Source: Acidimicrobiaceae bacterium (GTDB lineage Bacteria; Actinomycetota; Acidimicrobiia; Acidimicrobiales; RAAP-2). Taken from it: a stretch of 34,541 nucleotides of DNA. The notes beneath the pieces were generated by a model. It had not been told where the DNA came from. It saw only the letters and a list, made by a program, of their open reading frames with translations, and made no database searches. This document shows positions 24,971 to 34,541 of the stretch, piece after piece (position 1 is the first letter of the stretch; every line of letters begins with the position of its first letter). The stretch lies in the NCBI GenBank assembly GCA_003155915.1, contig PMFA01000015.1, forward strand, positions 1-34,541, given 5' to 3'. A program made the position numbers and the translations under genes.

Positions 24971-26092
24971 ATGCAGCTCTACGACACCGCGCGTGGCGGC
25001 GTGCACACCCTCGAGGCCGGCCCGATCGTCACCATCTACAGCTGTGGCATCACGCCCTATGACGCGGCGCACCTCGGCCACGCCTACGTCTATCTCTGCT
25101 TCGATCTTCTCCAGCGACGACTGCGCGACGCCGGACACGAAACGCGCTGCGTGCGAAACGTCACCGACGTCGACGACGACATGTTGCGCAAGGCGCGCGA
25201 ACTCGGCGTCAACTACCTCGACCTCGCGGCCCAGGAGGTAGCCAAGTTCGAACGCGACATGCGACTCATCAACCTGCTCCCGGTCTACGGTGAACCGCGC
25301 GCAACCGGTGCCATTCCGGAGATCCTCACGATGATCGGTCGCACGTTCGACGCCGGTATCGCCTACGAGGTCGATGGTTCGGTCTACTTCGAGGTCTCGA
25401 AGTTCCCCCGGTTCGGTCAGGTGAGTCACGAGGACCGTGCCGCGATGCTCGAGCTCGCGGCGATTCACGGAGGTCGTCCCGAGGATCCCAACAAGCGCGA
25501 CCCGCTCGACTTCGTGCTCTGGCAGCCGTCCCTGGAGGACGAGCCGGCCTGGGAATCGCGCTGGGGCGCGGGGCGACCGGGCTGGCACATCGAATGCTCG
25601 GCGATTGCGCTGCGCGACCTCGGCGTGACCCTCGACGTGCACGGCGGGGGACGCGACTTGGCCTTCCCGCACCACGAGTGCGAAGCGGCCCAGAGCGAGT
25701 CGGTCTCGGGAGCGCCCTTCGTGCGGCACTGGATGCACGTCGGACTGGTCGGGCTCGACGGCACCAAGATGTCCAAGTCCCTCGGCAACCTGGTCTTCGT
25801 CGACGAGTTGGCCCAGCGCGCCGAGGCGGCCGCGGTGCGATTGGCGCTGCTCGACCACCACTACCGCCGCGACTGGGAGTGGCGCGATGAGCTGCTCTCC
25901 ATGGCGCAGTCGCGACTCGCGACGTGGCGCTCGACGCTCACCTACGGTCGTCCGAGTTCGGTCGTGGAGGACGTTCGCGCGGCCCTCGACGACGACCTCG
26001 ACAGCCCCGCGGCACTGCGCGCGATCGACGACGCCGCGCACGCGGGCTACAACGTCGCCCCGGCTACCTCGTTGGTAGGCATTAACATTTGA
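24971..26092 (+). CDS. mshC: Cysteine:glucosaminyl-inositol ligase (MshC), mycothiol biosynthesis
   Basis: A 373-residue class I synthetase fold. CGITPYDAAHLGHA (residues 25-38) carries a zinc-binding Cys and the HIGH-type motif; KMSKS is at 266-270. Wording such as CGITPYD, KRDPLDFVLWQ, GRPGWHIECSAIAL, GGGRDLAFPHHE and LLDHHYRRDWEW follows MshC rather than cysteinyl-tRNA synthetase. It would join cysteine to GlcN-inositol in mycothiol synthesis. It is shorter than the roughly 410-residue mycobacterial enzyme, mainly because the usual 30-40 residue N-terminal extension is missing and the C-terminus is short. Cysteinyl-tRNA synthetase is the alternative, less likely, reading. Confidence 0.82.
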   Translation: MQLYDTARGGVHTLEAGPIVTIYSCGITPYDAAHLGHAYVYLCFDLLQRRLRDAGHETRCVRNVTDVDDDMLRKARELGVNYLDLAAQEVAKFERDMRLINLLPVYGEPRATGAIPEILTMIGRTFDAGIAYEVDGSVYFEVSKFPRFGQVSHEDRAAMLELAAIHGGRPEDPNKRDPLDFVLWQPSLEDEPAWESRWGAGRPGWHIECSAIALRDLGVTLDVHGGGRDLAFPHHECEAAQSESVSGAPFVRHWMHVGLVGLDGTKMSKSLGNLVFVDELAQRAEAAAVRLALLDHHYRRDWEWRDELLSMAQSRLATWRSTLTYGRPSSVVEDVRAALDDDLDSPAALRAIDDAAHAGYNVAPATSLVGINI

Positions 26093-26107
26093 CAATGAGT
26101 GGCCGAA

Positions 26108-28089
<1,982 letters not shown>

Positions 28090-28090
<1 letters not shown>

Positions 28091-28587
28091 TGGCCCTCGA
28101 GCGGTTCTCGGCGGCGTGGCGCGAGGACTACGTCGCGAACGTCGCGCAGGGACACGCCAGCGAGGACGGCGCGTGCGTCTTTTGTGAATTGGCCGAAGAG
28201 CCGGTTGACGAGAGCACCGGGGTCATCGCCAAGAGCGAGTTGAGCTTCGTGGTCTTGAACGCCTTTCCCTACGGGTCGGGACACATCTTGGTCCTGCCGA
28301 AGCGTCACGTCTCCGCGGTGCAGGACCTCTCCGAGGCCGAGTACGAGGACTATTTCTGGATGCTGCGCCGAAGCGTCGTGGCCCTCGAAGCCGCGTACAG
28401 CCCCGAGGGCATGAACGTCGGGATGAACCTGGGCCAGGCCGCCGGGGCCGGAATTCCCAAGCATTTACACGGTCACGTGCTGCCGAGGTGGATCGGGGAC
28501 ACGAATTTCATGACCACCATTGGCGAAACGCGTGTGTTACCCGAATCGCTCCAATCGACGTGGCAAAAAGTCCACGGCAACTTTTGA
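28090..28587 (+). CDS. HIT-family nucleotide hydrolase/transferase
   Basis: A 165-residue histidine-triad protein. The triad is His125, His127 and His129 in PKHLHGHVLPRW, and GSGHILVLPKRHV is the conserved strand and loop. CVFCELAEE near residue 29 gives the N-terminal CxxC seen in many actinobacterial members. The homologue at the same position in M. tuberculosis (Rv2613c) is a diadenosine tetraphosphate phosphorylase, so Ap4A turnover is a fair guess, consistent with its position right after thrS since synthetases make Ap4A. GTG 28090 overlaps the thrS stop. Confidence 0.9.
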
Positions 28588-28610
28588 GAGAACCTGATAT
28601 GACGGTTCGT

Positions 28611-28616
28611 TACAAT
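28611..28616 (+). promoter_or_regulatory. -10 element upstream of pgsA-like gene
   Basis: tacaat lies 24 bases before the proposed ATG 28641, in a gcgaagt-poor AT-rich gap. No good -35 is at standard distance. A start site near 28623 would exclude the in-frame GTG at 28620 and supports ATG 28641. Confidence 0.35.
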
Positions 28617-28640
28617 TGAGTGACGGGATCCGGAGGATCG

Positions 28641-29306
28641 ATGCTCGACGGAAACTTTAGGAAGTCGGTAGAGACGGTAACGCTGCCGACCGGTCGATGG
28701 TTGGTGCGCATCGGATTCTCGGCCGACGTCCTCACGTTCTCCGGACTGGTCTTCTCCTTCGCGACCGCCTGGATGATCGCCCTCGGCCACTTCTGGATCG
28801 CCATTGTGCTGCTCACGCTCACCGGATTCCACGACCTCTTCGACGGTCCAGTCGCCAAGGCGTCGAAGCGCGCGAGCCAACGTGGCGCGTTCTTCGACTC
28901 GGTCATGGACCGAGTGACCGACTCCTTGATCCTGGGTGGCGTCGCGTACTACCTCACCGCGCACGGTCACGGCCAACTCGTGTTGCTGCCCTTCGCGATC
29001 CTCACGACGACCTATCTCATCTCGTACCAGCGCTCGAAGGCCGAGAGCCTCGGGCTCGCCGCCAAGGGTGGTCTGATGGAGCGGGCCGAGCGGATGATCC
29101 TCTTGGGCATCGGTCTTCTCGCCAAGCCGATCTTCGTACCGGTCCTTTGGATCATGCTCGCGCTGACGGCCATGACCGCGGCCGGTCGGTTCTGGCGGAT
29201 CTGGCAGATCGCGGCCAGCGCCGATCCACCGATGACCCAGGCCGGTCGTATCCACCACCACAGCAGCCGGATCCGTCGAGGGCTAAGTCGCACGTCGCGC
29301 CGCTAA
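28641..29306 (+). CDS. pgsA: CDP-alcohol phosphatidyltransferase (phosphatidylinositol-phosphate synthase-like)
   Basis: A 221-residue membrane enzyme. The CDP-alcohol motif reads D65-xx-D68-G69-xx-A72-K73-x8-G82-xxx-D86-xxx-D90; the usual Arg after Ala is Lys here. About six helices follow. By position (HIT, pgsA, patA, pimA) it should be the phosphatidylinositol-phosphate synthase making the lipid core of phosphatidylinositol mannosides from CDP-diacylglycerol and inositol phosphate. The start ATG 28641 has ggagga just upstream; a GTG at 28620 is in frame. The Lys substitution deserves checking but does not remove the metal-binding aspartates. Confidence 0.88.
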   Translation: MLDGNFRKSVETVTLPTGRWLVRIGFSADVLTFSGLVFSFATAWMIALGHFWIAIVLLTLTGFHDLFDGPVAKASKRASQRGAFFDSVMDRVTDSLILGGVAYYLTAHGHGQLVLLPFAILTTTYLISYQRSKAESLGLAAKGGLMERAERMILLGIGLLAKPIFVPVLWIMLALTAMTAAGRFWRIWQIAASADPPMTQAGRIHHHSSRIRRGLSRTSRR

Positions 29307-29308
29307 TC

Positions 29309-30196
29309 GTGGGCGATAGATCGAAGGTCGCACTCTTCAAGACGCTCGGCGCCGTCATGGAACGACTGCCCGAGCGTGTCGACGTCGCAATCGCGAAACG
29401 CCTCGCGACGTTGTTCGGTCGTCGCAGCACCGGCGCTCGAGGCAACCTTCGTACGAACGTGTCGCACGCGCTGCGCGTGGACGACCACGACCCGGACGAG
29501 GGACTGTTGGCACGTTTCGTCGAGCGGGGCTTCGAGAGTTACGGGCAGTACTGGGCCGAGGGCGCGAAACTGCCGGGCATCAAACCCGAGCACGTCTTCT
29601 CGCGTTTTCGCATCGGCGAAGGTCTGGAGTACCTCTACGACGCCAAGACCAAGGGCCTCGGCACGATCATCGCGTTGCCGCACATCGGCAGCTGGGAGTG
29701 GGGCGGGTCGTACCTCAACTCCCTCGGCCTCGGCATGACCGCGGTCGCCGAAGACCTCGAACCGCCAGAGCTCTTCGCGTGGTTCAAAGCCAAGCGCGAA
29801 TCGATCGGCATCCGCATCGAACCACTGGATGAACACGCCGGCACGGTGCTGCTCCAGACGCTCAAGGACGGTGGCGTTGTCGGCCTGCTCTGTGATCGCG
29901 ACATCCAAGGCAACGGCATCGAGGTCGAGTTCTTCGGTGAGCGGGTTCGCTTGCCCGCGGGCCCCGCGACCTTGGCGCTGCGCACCGGCGCGACGTTGGT
30001 GGGGGCGGCCTGCTACAGCGGACCGGGACGTGATCACTTCGCCGTCATCACGCGGCCCATCGCGGCCGAGCGAATTGGGCGACTACGCGAGGACGTCACG
30101 AGGGTGACCCAGGCACTCGCGGTGGAGCTAGAGGGCCTGATTCGACGAGCGCCCGAGCAGTGGCACGTGTTGCAGCCGCGATTCGACGGTGCCTGA
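29309..30196 (+). CDS. Phosphatidylinositol mannoside acyltransferase (LPLAT/HtrB-like)
   Basis: A 295-residue member of the lysophospholipid acyltransferase family. The H-x4-E motif is His125-Glu130 in LPHIGSWEWGG, and GVVGLLCDRDIQGNG with the VRLPAGPATLALRTGA block are typical of lipid A/PIM acyltransferases. In the M. tuberculosis locus the matching gene is patA (Rv2611c), which acylates the mannose of PIM on the cytoplasmic face. The start is GTG 29309, three bases after the pgsA stop; the open frame upstream lies within pgsA and is not used. It overlaps pimA by 8 bases. Confidence 0.88.
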   Translation: MGDRSKVALFKTLGAVMERLPERVDVAIAKRLATLFGRRSTGARGNLRTNVSHALRVDDHDPDEGLLARFVERGFESYGQYWAEGAKLPGIKPEHVFSRFRIGEGLEYLYDAKTKGLGTIIALPHIGSWEWGGSYLNSLGLGMTAVAEDLEPPELFAWFKAKRESIGIRIEPLDEHAGTVLLQTLKDGGVVGLLCDRDIQGNGIEVEFFGERVRLPAGPATLALRTGATLVGAACYSGPGRDHFAVITRPIAAERIGRLREDVTRVTQALAVELEGLIRRAPEQWHVLQPRFDGA

Positions 30197-31298
30197 GTTG
30201 CGCGTTGCGATTCTGTCGTCCTACGCACTGAGCGCCTTTGGGGGCGCCCAAGAACAGGCCCTCGCCATGAGTCGAGTGCTCGTCGGTCGCGGCCACGACG
30301 TGTTGATCGTGGCCCCCGACGGCCACGACCACGCGACCTACGACACGCCCGCGCACGTGGCGCGATTCGGCACGGTGCTCAAGATCCCGGCCAACGGAAG
30401 CCGCGCACCGCTGACCCTCTCGCCGTCGGCCGCGCGACACGCTCGACGCACCGTCGAGCACTTCGGGCCCGACGTGGTGCACTGTCACGAACCCTTCGCG
30501 CCACTCATTGGCTGGGGTGTGCTTCGAGCGCACATCGCCCCGGCCGTGGCGACCTTTCACCGCGGCGGCGGGGGACCGGCGCTCAGCCTCACCAAGCCAC
30601 TTCTTCGACGACTCGCGCTTCACCTCGACGCCGCGGCCGCGGTCAGTGAATCGGCCGCCTCGACGATCAAAGCCGCCTGCGGGATCGAAGCGACGGTGCT
30701 CTTCAACGGCTTCGAGATGGAAAGATTCGTCGCCACGCCCCGAGAGCGCGGCGACGACACAGTGCTGGTCGTGCTCGGACGACACGAGGAACGAAAGGGC
30801 GTCGCCCACGCCATCAACGCCGTTCGTGCGCATAACGCCAAGGACGAAGATCCCTGGCGGCTCGTCGTGCTGGGCGATGGCCCACAGCGACGTTCACTCG
30901 AGGCATTGGCCGCGGGCGATCCCTTGATCGAGTTCTTGGGCGCGCCGAGCGACGAGGAGAAGCGACGGTGGCTTCGCCGGGCGAATGCCTTGATCGCGCC
31001 CGCCATCGGTGGCGAGAGCTTCGGAATGGTACTGCTCGAAGGTATGGCGAGTGAGACCTCAGTCGTGGCGAGTGACATCGAGGGCTACCGCGAAGCGGCG
31101 TCGGGATTTGCGACGATGTTCACGCCGGGTGACGACACCAGTCTCGAAAGGGCCATTCAAGGCGCGCTCGAGGAGGAGACCCCGGAGTCGATCGCGCACG
31201 CGACAGCGCACGCGAACGAGTGGTCCATGTCATCGTTGATGGACCGCTACGAGGAACTGTACGAAGTGGCGCGCGAGCGATTTTTGGCTACCCGGTAG
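30189..31298 (+). CDS. pimA: Phosphatidyl-myo-inositol alpha-mannosyltransferase (PimA-like, GT4)
   Basis: A 369-residue GT-B glycosyltransferase. The N-terminal acceptor domain has FGGAQEQALAMSRVL (compare the GGVQ loop of PimA). The C-terminal GDP-mannose domain has LGRHEERKGV, then VVLGDGPQ and APAIGGESFGMVLLEGMAS with the family Glu pair. PimA adds the first mannose to phosphatidylinositol. GTG 30189 overlaps patA, so the three lipid genes form a tight cluster. The last codons and stop lie in a short palindrome at 31286-31300. Confidence 0.9.
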   Translation: MPELRVAILSSYALSAFGGAQEQALAMSRVLVGRGHDVLIVAPDGHDHATYDTPAHVARFGTVLKIPANGSRAPLTLSPSAARHARRTVEHFGPDVVHCHEPFAPLIGWGVLRAHIAPAVATFHRGGGGPALSLTKPLLRRLALHLDAAAAVSESAASTIKAACGIEATVLFNGFEMERFVATPRERGDDTVLVVLGRHEERKGVAHAINAVRAHNAKDEDPWRLVVLGDGPQRRSLEALAAGDPLIEFLGAPSDEEKRRWLRRANALIAPAIGGESFGMVLLEGMASETSVVASDIEGYREAASGFATMFTPGDDTSLERAIQGALEEETPESIAHATAHANEWSMSSLMDRYEELYEVARERFLATR

Positions 31299-31300
31299 CC
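31286..31300. promoter_or_regulatory. 15-base palindrome spanning pimA stop codon
   Basis: ggctacc and ggtagcc flank a single central c. The stop codon TAG of pimA is inside the right arm, and ATG of the next gene follows 7 bases after it. It may be a regulator site or a small hairpin near the translation start; a T-run precedes rather than follows it, so it is not a good terminator. Confidence 0.4.
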
Positions 31301-31307
31301 TTATCCC

Positions 31308-32207
31308 ATGGCAACCAAGCAACGCTCGAGGTCTCGGCGCTCCAGTCCGTCGCGCGACCGCGGACCTCGCTACGTGGCGCCGGTACTTGATCCGAACTGG
31401 CAGAGTCCGTATTCGCCCACGAACGCCGAGAAGCACCACCATCAAAAAGTCGTACGAAGCTTCGCGATGCGCAAGAAGCTTCCGGAGAGCATCGGCGTCG
31501 GCGTCGTGGTGCTGCTGCTCGTGGCCGGCGTTGTCGTGGCACCGTGGGTCCCGCTGGTGGGCATCGCCGTGGCGCTGGCCTACGGATGGGACCTTCGTCG
31601 TTCGCTCGTGCGCTACGAAGCCAAGGGTCTCGCCCTCGGGAACCTGGTCCTCGATCAGTTCAAGGTCGGCGGTACCGAAAAGGATCGACTGCGCCTCGCG
31701 ACCGTCATGGACCGCCTGGCCGCCACCTTCGGCGTCGCCGCCATCAAGATCTATATCGTGAGCGACCCCGCCTACAACGCCGCACTGGTGCCGACCGGTT
31801 CGGGACTCTCGTTCTTCGTGACCGACGCGTTGATGCGCGACTTCGAACTGATCGAACTCGAAGGCGTCGTGGCGCACTGTCTTGCGCGACACCGCCTCGG
31901 ACTTCTTCTGCGCGAAAGCCTCGCGTCAGTCGCCGCGACGAGCGATGAATCGCGCCGAGCGCTCGCCGGCCAGGGACTGGCCTACCGCGCCGACGAAGTC
32001 GCCGCCGCGGCCATCCGCTATCCGCCAGGACTGGCCGGGGCGCTGCGAAAGTGTGCCGGAGAGAACCTCTCGAGCACCTCGTTTTTCGCCGGCTCGACGT
32101 ACGCGCAGTGGCGCTGGATCTGGTTCAACATCTGGTGCGATCGACCAACGGACATCAGTGATCTTGACGACGTCGAACTTCGCGCCCGAGCATTGGAAGA
32201 GTGGTAG
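31308..32207 (+). CDS. Membrane-anchored M48-like pseudoprotease (inactive HtpX-like)
   Basis: A 299-residue protein of unknown role. A basic N-terminus (1-57) leads to two adjacent hydrophobic segments (about 62-79 and 80-94). The rest resembles the M48/HtpX peptidase domain: KIYIVSDPAYNAALVPTG, LSFFVTDALMRDF, ELEGVVAHCLARHRLG, then LAYRADEVAAAAIRYPPGLAGALRK. In active enzymes the fourth block has HExxH; here the positions read His190-Cys-Leu-Ala-Arg194. The third zinc ligand (Glu of ExxAD) is Ala225. So catalytic Glu and two ligands are lost while the scaffold remains. It lies between pimA and pdxS, with ATG 31308 seven bases after the palindrome. A structural or regulatory role is inferred. 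Confidence 0.7.
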   Translation: MATKQRSRSRRSSPSRDRGPRYVAPVLDPNWQSPYSPTNAEKHHHQKVVRSFAMRKKLPESIGVGVVVLLLVAGVVVAPWVPLVGIAVALAYGWDLRRSLVRYEAKGLALGNLVLDQFKVGGTEKDRLRLATVMDRLAATFGVAAIKIYIVSDPAYNAALVPTGSGLSFFVTDALMRDFELIELEGVVAHCLARHRLGLLLRESLASVAATSDESRRALAGQGLAYRADEVAAAAIRYPPGLAGALRKCAGENLSSTSFFAGSTYAQWRWIWFNIWCDRPTDISDLDDVELRARALEEW

Positions 32208-32231
32208 TAGGGGTCAATTAGGCTTAGTGCT

Positions 32232-33128
32232 ATGAGTTCATCGCACGATTCTTCAACCATTGGATCGGCCCTCGTGAAGCGCGGTCTGGCCGACATGCTC
32301 CGCGGCGGCGTCATCATGGACGTCGTCAATCCCGAACAGGCGAAGATCGCCGAGGACTCGGGCGCCGTAGCGGTCATGGCCCTCGAGCGCGTGCCGTCGG
32401 ACATCCGACGCGACGGCGGCGTGGCGCGCATGAGCGATCCCGAGATGATTCAGGGGATCCAGGCCGCGGTCACGATTCCGGTCATGGCCAAGGCCCGTAT
32501 CGGCCACTTCGCCGAGGCGCAGATCCTCGAAGCACTCGACGTCGACTACATCGACGAATCCGAGGTCTTGACGCCGGCTGACGAAGAGAACCACATCGAC
32601 AAGTGGGGCTTCACCGTGCCCTTCGTGTGCGGCGCGACGAACCTGGGCGAGGCGCTGCGGCGTATCGGCGAGGGCGCGTGCCTTATTCGTTCCAAGGGCG
32701 AGGCCGGTACCGGCAACGTCGTCGAAGCGGTGCGACACCTTCGCACGATCAACGCCCAGATGCGCCGACTCCAATCGGCTGACGCCAACGAACTGTTCGC
32801 ACTCGCGAAGGATCTGCAGGCGCCGCTCGCGCTCGTCCAAGAGGTGTCGCTCTCGGGCAAACTGCCCGTCCCGCTGTTCTGCGCCGGTGGCATCTCTACG
32901 CCGGCCGACGCGGCCCTCGTGCTCCAGCTCGGTGCCGAGGCCATCTTCGTGGGATCGGGCATCTTCAAGAGTGACGACCCGGAGCGCATGGCCAAGGCCA
33001 TCGTCGAGGCGACGACGCATTTCCGCGACGCGCACCTGGTCGCCAAGGTTTCGACCGGACTCGGCGCCGCGATGAAGGGTATCGAGATGGCCTCTTTGGA
33101 GCAGCGTCTCGCCGAACGCGGCTGGTAG
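32232..33128 (+). CDS. pdxS: Pyridoxal 5'-phosphate synthase lyase subunit PdxS
   Basis: A 298-residue (beta/alpha)8-barrel subunit of the DXP-independent PLP synthase. Catalytic Lys87 is in VMAKARIGH and Lys155 in [10 protein letters not shown]; Asp30 in GGVIMDVVN is also conserved. It combines ribose 5-phosphate, glyceraldehyde 3-phosphate and ammonia from PdxT to PLP, forming a 12+12 complex. pdxT begins 3 bases after the stop. The sequence is near the family mean length with no changes in key residues. Confidence 0.97.
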   Translation: MSSSHDSSTIGSALVKRGLADMLRGGVIMDVVNPEQAKIAEDSGAVAVMALERVPSDIRRDGGVARMSDPEMIQGIQAAVTIPVMAKARIGHFAEAQILEALDVDYIDESEVLTPADEENHIDKWGFTVPFVCGATNLGEALRRIGEGACLIRSKGEAGTGNVVEAVRHLRTINAQMRRLQSADANELFALAKDLQAPLALVQEVSLSGKLPVPLFCAGGISTPADAALVLQLGAEAIFVGSGIFKSDDPERMAKAIVEATTHFRDAHLVAKVSTGLGAAMKGIEMASLEQRLAERGW

Positions 33129-33130
33129 AC

Positions 33131-33709
33131 GTGGCGCGCGTTGGCGTCCTCGCCCTCCAGGGCGACGTGCGCGAACACACCTCGATGCTCGAACGTGTCG
33201 GCGCGCAGGTCGTCGCCGTGCGCGACGCCGAGCAACTCGATGACCTCGACGGCCTGGTGATGCCCGGGGGCGAGTCCACGACGATCGCCTACTTGCTCAC
33301 GACCTCGGGCATCCGCCCGGTGCTGGAGAAGAAGATCGCCGACGGCCTGAGCGTGTTGGGCACGTGCGCCGGACTGATCCTGTTGGCCCACGAGATCCTG
33401 GACGGACGAAGCGATCAGTGGAGCTTTGACGTGTTGCCACTCTCGGTTCGGCGCAACGGCTACGGACGCCAGATCTCGAGCTTCGAGACAATGGTCAACG
33501 TCAAGGGCGTCGGTGAAGTACCCGGGGTCTTCATCCGCGCGCCGAAGATCGAAACCTGGTCCGACGATCTCGAAGTCCTCGCGTTCCACGACCACGGCGA
33601 TGGAGAACACCCCGTTCTCGTTCGCCGCGAGCGAATCTGGGGCTGTTCCTTCCACCCGGAACTGACGAATGACGAGCGCATTCACCGACTCTTCGTCGAC
33701 GCTATGTAG
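33131..33709 (+). CDS. pdxT: Pyridoxal 5'-phosphate synthase glutaminase subunit PdxT
   Basis: A 192-residue class I glutamine amidotransferase. The triad is Cys79 in GTCAGLILLA with His175 and Glu177 in CSFHPELT. MPGGESTTI near residue 44 is the oxyanion region. It makes ammonia from glutamine and channels it to PdxS. GTG 33131 follows the pdxS stop by 2 bases, so the two are translationally linked. Confidence 0.96.
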   Translation: MARVGVLALQGDVREHTSMLERVGAQVVAVRDAEQLDDLDGLVMPGGESTTIAYLLTTSGIRPVLEKKIADGLSVLGTCAGLILLAHEILDGRSDQWSFDVLPLSVRRNGYGRQISSFETMVNVKGVGEVPGVFIRAPKIETWSDDLEVLAFHDHGDGEHPVLVRRERIWGCSFHPELTNDERIHRLFVDAM

Positions 33710-33729
33710 TTGTCGGATACAGTGATTGA

Positions 33730-33741
33730 GCCCAATCGGGC
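33730..33741 (+). promoter_or_regulatory. Small hairpin next to yebC ribosome site
   Basis: gccc-aatc-gggc forms a four-base-pair stem directly before the strong ribosome site aggagg (33742-33747), which is six bases from ATG 33754. The stem could modulate translation, but it is short. Confidence 0.3.
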
Positions 33742-33753
33742 AGGAGGAATTTG

Positions 33754-34503
33754 ATGTCCGGCCATTCGAAGTGGGCAACGACCAAACACCGCAAGGGTGC
33801 CAAAGACAGCGCCCGCGCCAAGGTCTTCGCCAAGTTGATTCGTCAAGTGGAAGTCGCCGCCCGAGAGGGCGGCGGTGACGTCGACACCAACGCTTCGCTT
33901 CGCACCATGTACCAAAAGGCCCGCGAGGCGTCGGTGCCCTTAGACACGATCGAGCGCGCCATCAAGCGCGGCACCGGCGAACTCGAGGGCGTTCGCTACG
34001 AGTCGATCAGCTACGAGGGCTACGGCCCCGACGGCGTCGCCGTGATCGTCGAAACCCTGACCGACAATCGCAATCGGACCAGCGCCGAGATCAAGCACGT
34101 CTTCGCGCGAAACGGCGGCACGATCGCCGAGCCCGGCGCGGTGTCCTGGCAGTTCGATCGCAAGGGCATCATCGAAGTGAAGGGACCGATCGACGAGGAC
34201 CAACTCCTCGAGTGGGTCATGGACGCCGGGGGAGAGAACTTCGAAGCCAGCGGCGTGAACTTCACGGTCACCACCGAACCGCAGGACCTCGGATCGGTGC
34301 GCGACGCCCTCGACGGCTACGGCGCCAAGGTGCTGAGCGCCGAGTTGACGCTGGTGCCCCAGAACTCGATTCCGGTCGACTCCGAATCCGAGGCGAAGAA
34401 GATTCTTCGCCTGATGGACGCCATTGACGACCACGACGACGTTCAGAACGTCTTTTCGAACTTCGACATCTCTGACGAGATCCTCGGCTCGTACGAGGGA
34501 TAA
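33754..34503 (+). CDS. YebC/PmpR-family protein
   Basis: A 249-residue YebC/TACO1-family protein. It begins MSGHSKWATTKHRKGAKD, the invariant YebC start, and includes YEGYGPDGVAVIVETLTDN, then NGGTIAEPGAVSWQFDRKG. Members were long listed as transcription regulators; newer work links them to ribosomes and relief of proline-stretch stalling. The start ATG 33754 has aggagg six bases upstream. In actinobacteria ruvC usually follows, which would lie just beyond the window. Confidence 0.96.
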   Translation: MSGHSKWATTKHRKGAKDSARAKVFAKLIRQVEVAAREGGGDVDTNASLRTMYQKAREASVPLDTIERAIKRGTGELEGVRYESISYEGYGPDGVAVIVETLTDNRNRTSAEIKHVFARNGGTIAEPGAVSWQFDRKGIIEVKGPIDEDQLLEWVMDAGGENFEASGVNFTVTTEPQDLGSVRDALDGYGAKVLSAELTLVPQNSIPVDSESEAKKILRLMDAIDDHDDVQNVFSNFDISDEILGSYEG

Positions 34504-34530
34504 TTCCCGGTTTCTGGACCGATTGAGGTC

Positions 34531-34536
34531 TAGTAT
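34531..34536 (+). promoter_or_regulatory. -10-like element at window end
   Basis: tagtat, downstream of yebC, could be the -10 of the next gene (ruvC in many relatives). The -35 is not convincing, and the gene itself is outside the window. Confidence 0.25.
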
Positions 34537-34541
34537 CGAAC

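Noticed and set aside
26041-26107. Possible T-box or attenuator upstream of thrS
   Set aside because: Only 15 bases separate mshC from thrS, and no T-box sequence or terminator-antiterminator pair is visible.
32546-33778. 410-codon open frame on the minus strand
   Set aside because: Antisense to pdxS and pdxT; no motif.

Overview
This 34.5 kb window is chromosomal DNA from a moderately GC-rich actinobacterium. The evidence is a set of lineage-typical genes: a mycothiol ligase (MshC), an InhA-type enoyl-ACP reductase, an F420H2:NADP oxidoreductase, a mycothiol-dependent isomerase-family protein, and the block thrS, HIT, pgsA, patA, pimA, X, pdxS, pdxT, yebC. As I recall the Mycobacterium tuberculosis map, that block runs in the same order there (around Rv2614c to Rv2603c). 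An early-branching class such as Acidimicrobiia is my best guess for the host, but this is inference from gene content only. No rRNA, tRNA, CRISPR array or intact insertion sequence was seen.

Layout. (1) 1-4285: a 5'-truncated AbiEii-type toxin remnant, an orphan ParA-like ATPase, an amidase and a GlcD-type FAD oxidase. (2) 4286-7341: a 640-base AT-richer intergenic region holding a two-part inverted repeat, then a zinc-ribbon single-pass membrane protein and a secreted phospholipase D-like protein. (3) 7414-12180: a TetR-controlled 14-TM MFS exporter, then a GntR(YtrA)-ABC ATPase-permease operon with ATGA overlaps. (4) 12177-16501, minus strand: a six-gene run of EthA-like Baeyer-Villiger monooxygenase, alpha/beta hydrolase, ArsR regulator, SRPBCC protein, mycothiol-dependent isomerase-family protein and a conserved hypothetical. 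The first two could turn a ketone into an ester and then cleave it. (5) 16682-24966: quinone oxidoreductase, a small helical protein, an ACT-domain malic enzyme, two membrane proteins (YczE-like and LysE-like), a TY-Chap-like protein, a fused ABC exporter, FabI and an F420 reductase. (6) 24971-34503: mshC, then the conserved thrS-to-yebC block covering translation, phosphatidylinositol/PIM lipid synthesis and pyridoxal 5'-phosphate synthesis.

The region is gene-dense. Many same-strand neighbours overlap by a few bases, and three convergent pairs overlap exactly at their stop codons (one of these partners is only a weakly supported 35-codon ORF).

The observations most worth a second look are: a membrane-anchored M48-like protein between pimA and pdxS that has lost its zinc-binding and catalytic residues; the ketone-type catabolic run with a candidate ArsR operator lying across the hydrolase stop codon; the inverted repeat at 4488-4576; the zinc-ribbon/cysteine-rich membrane protein; and the toxin remnant beside an orphan ParA. 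I did not find a clearly new multi-gene defence or mobile system.
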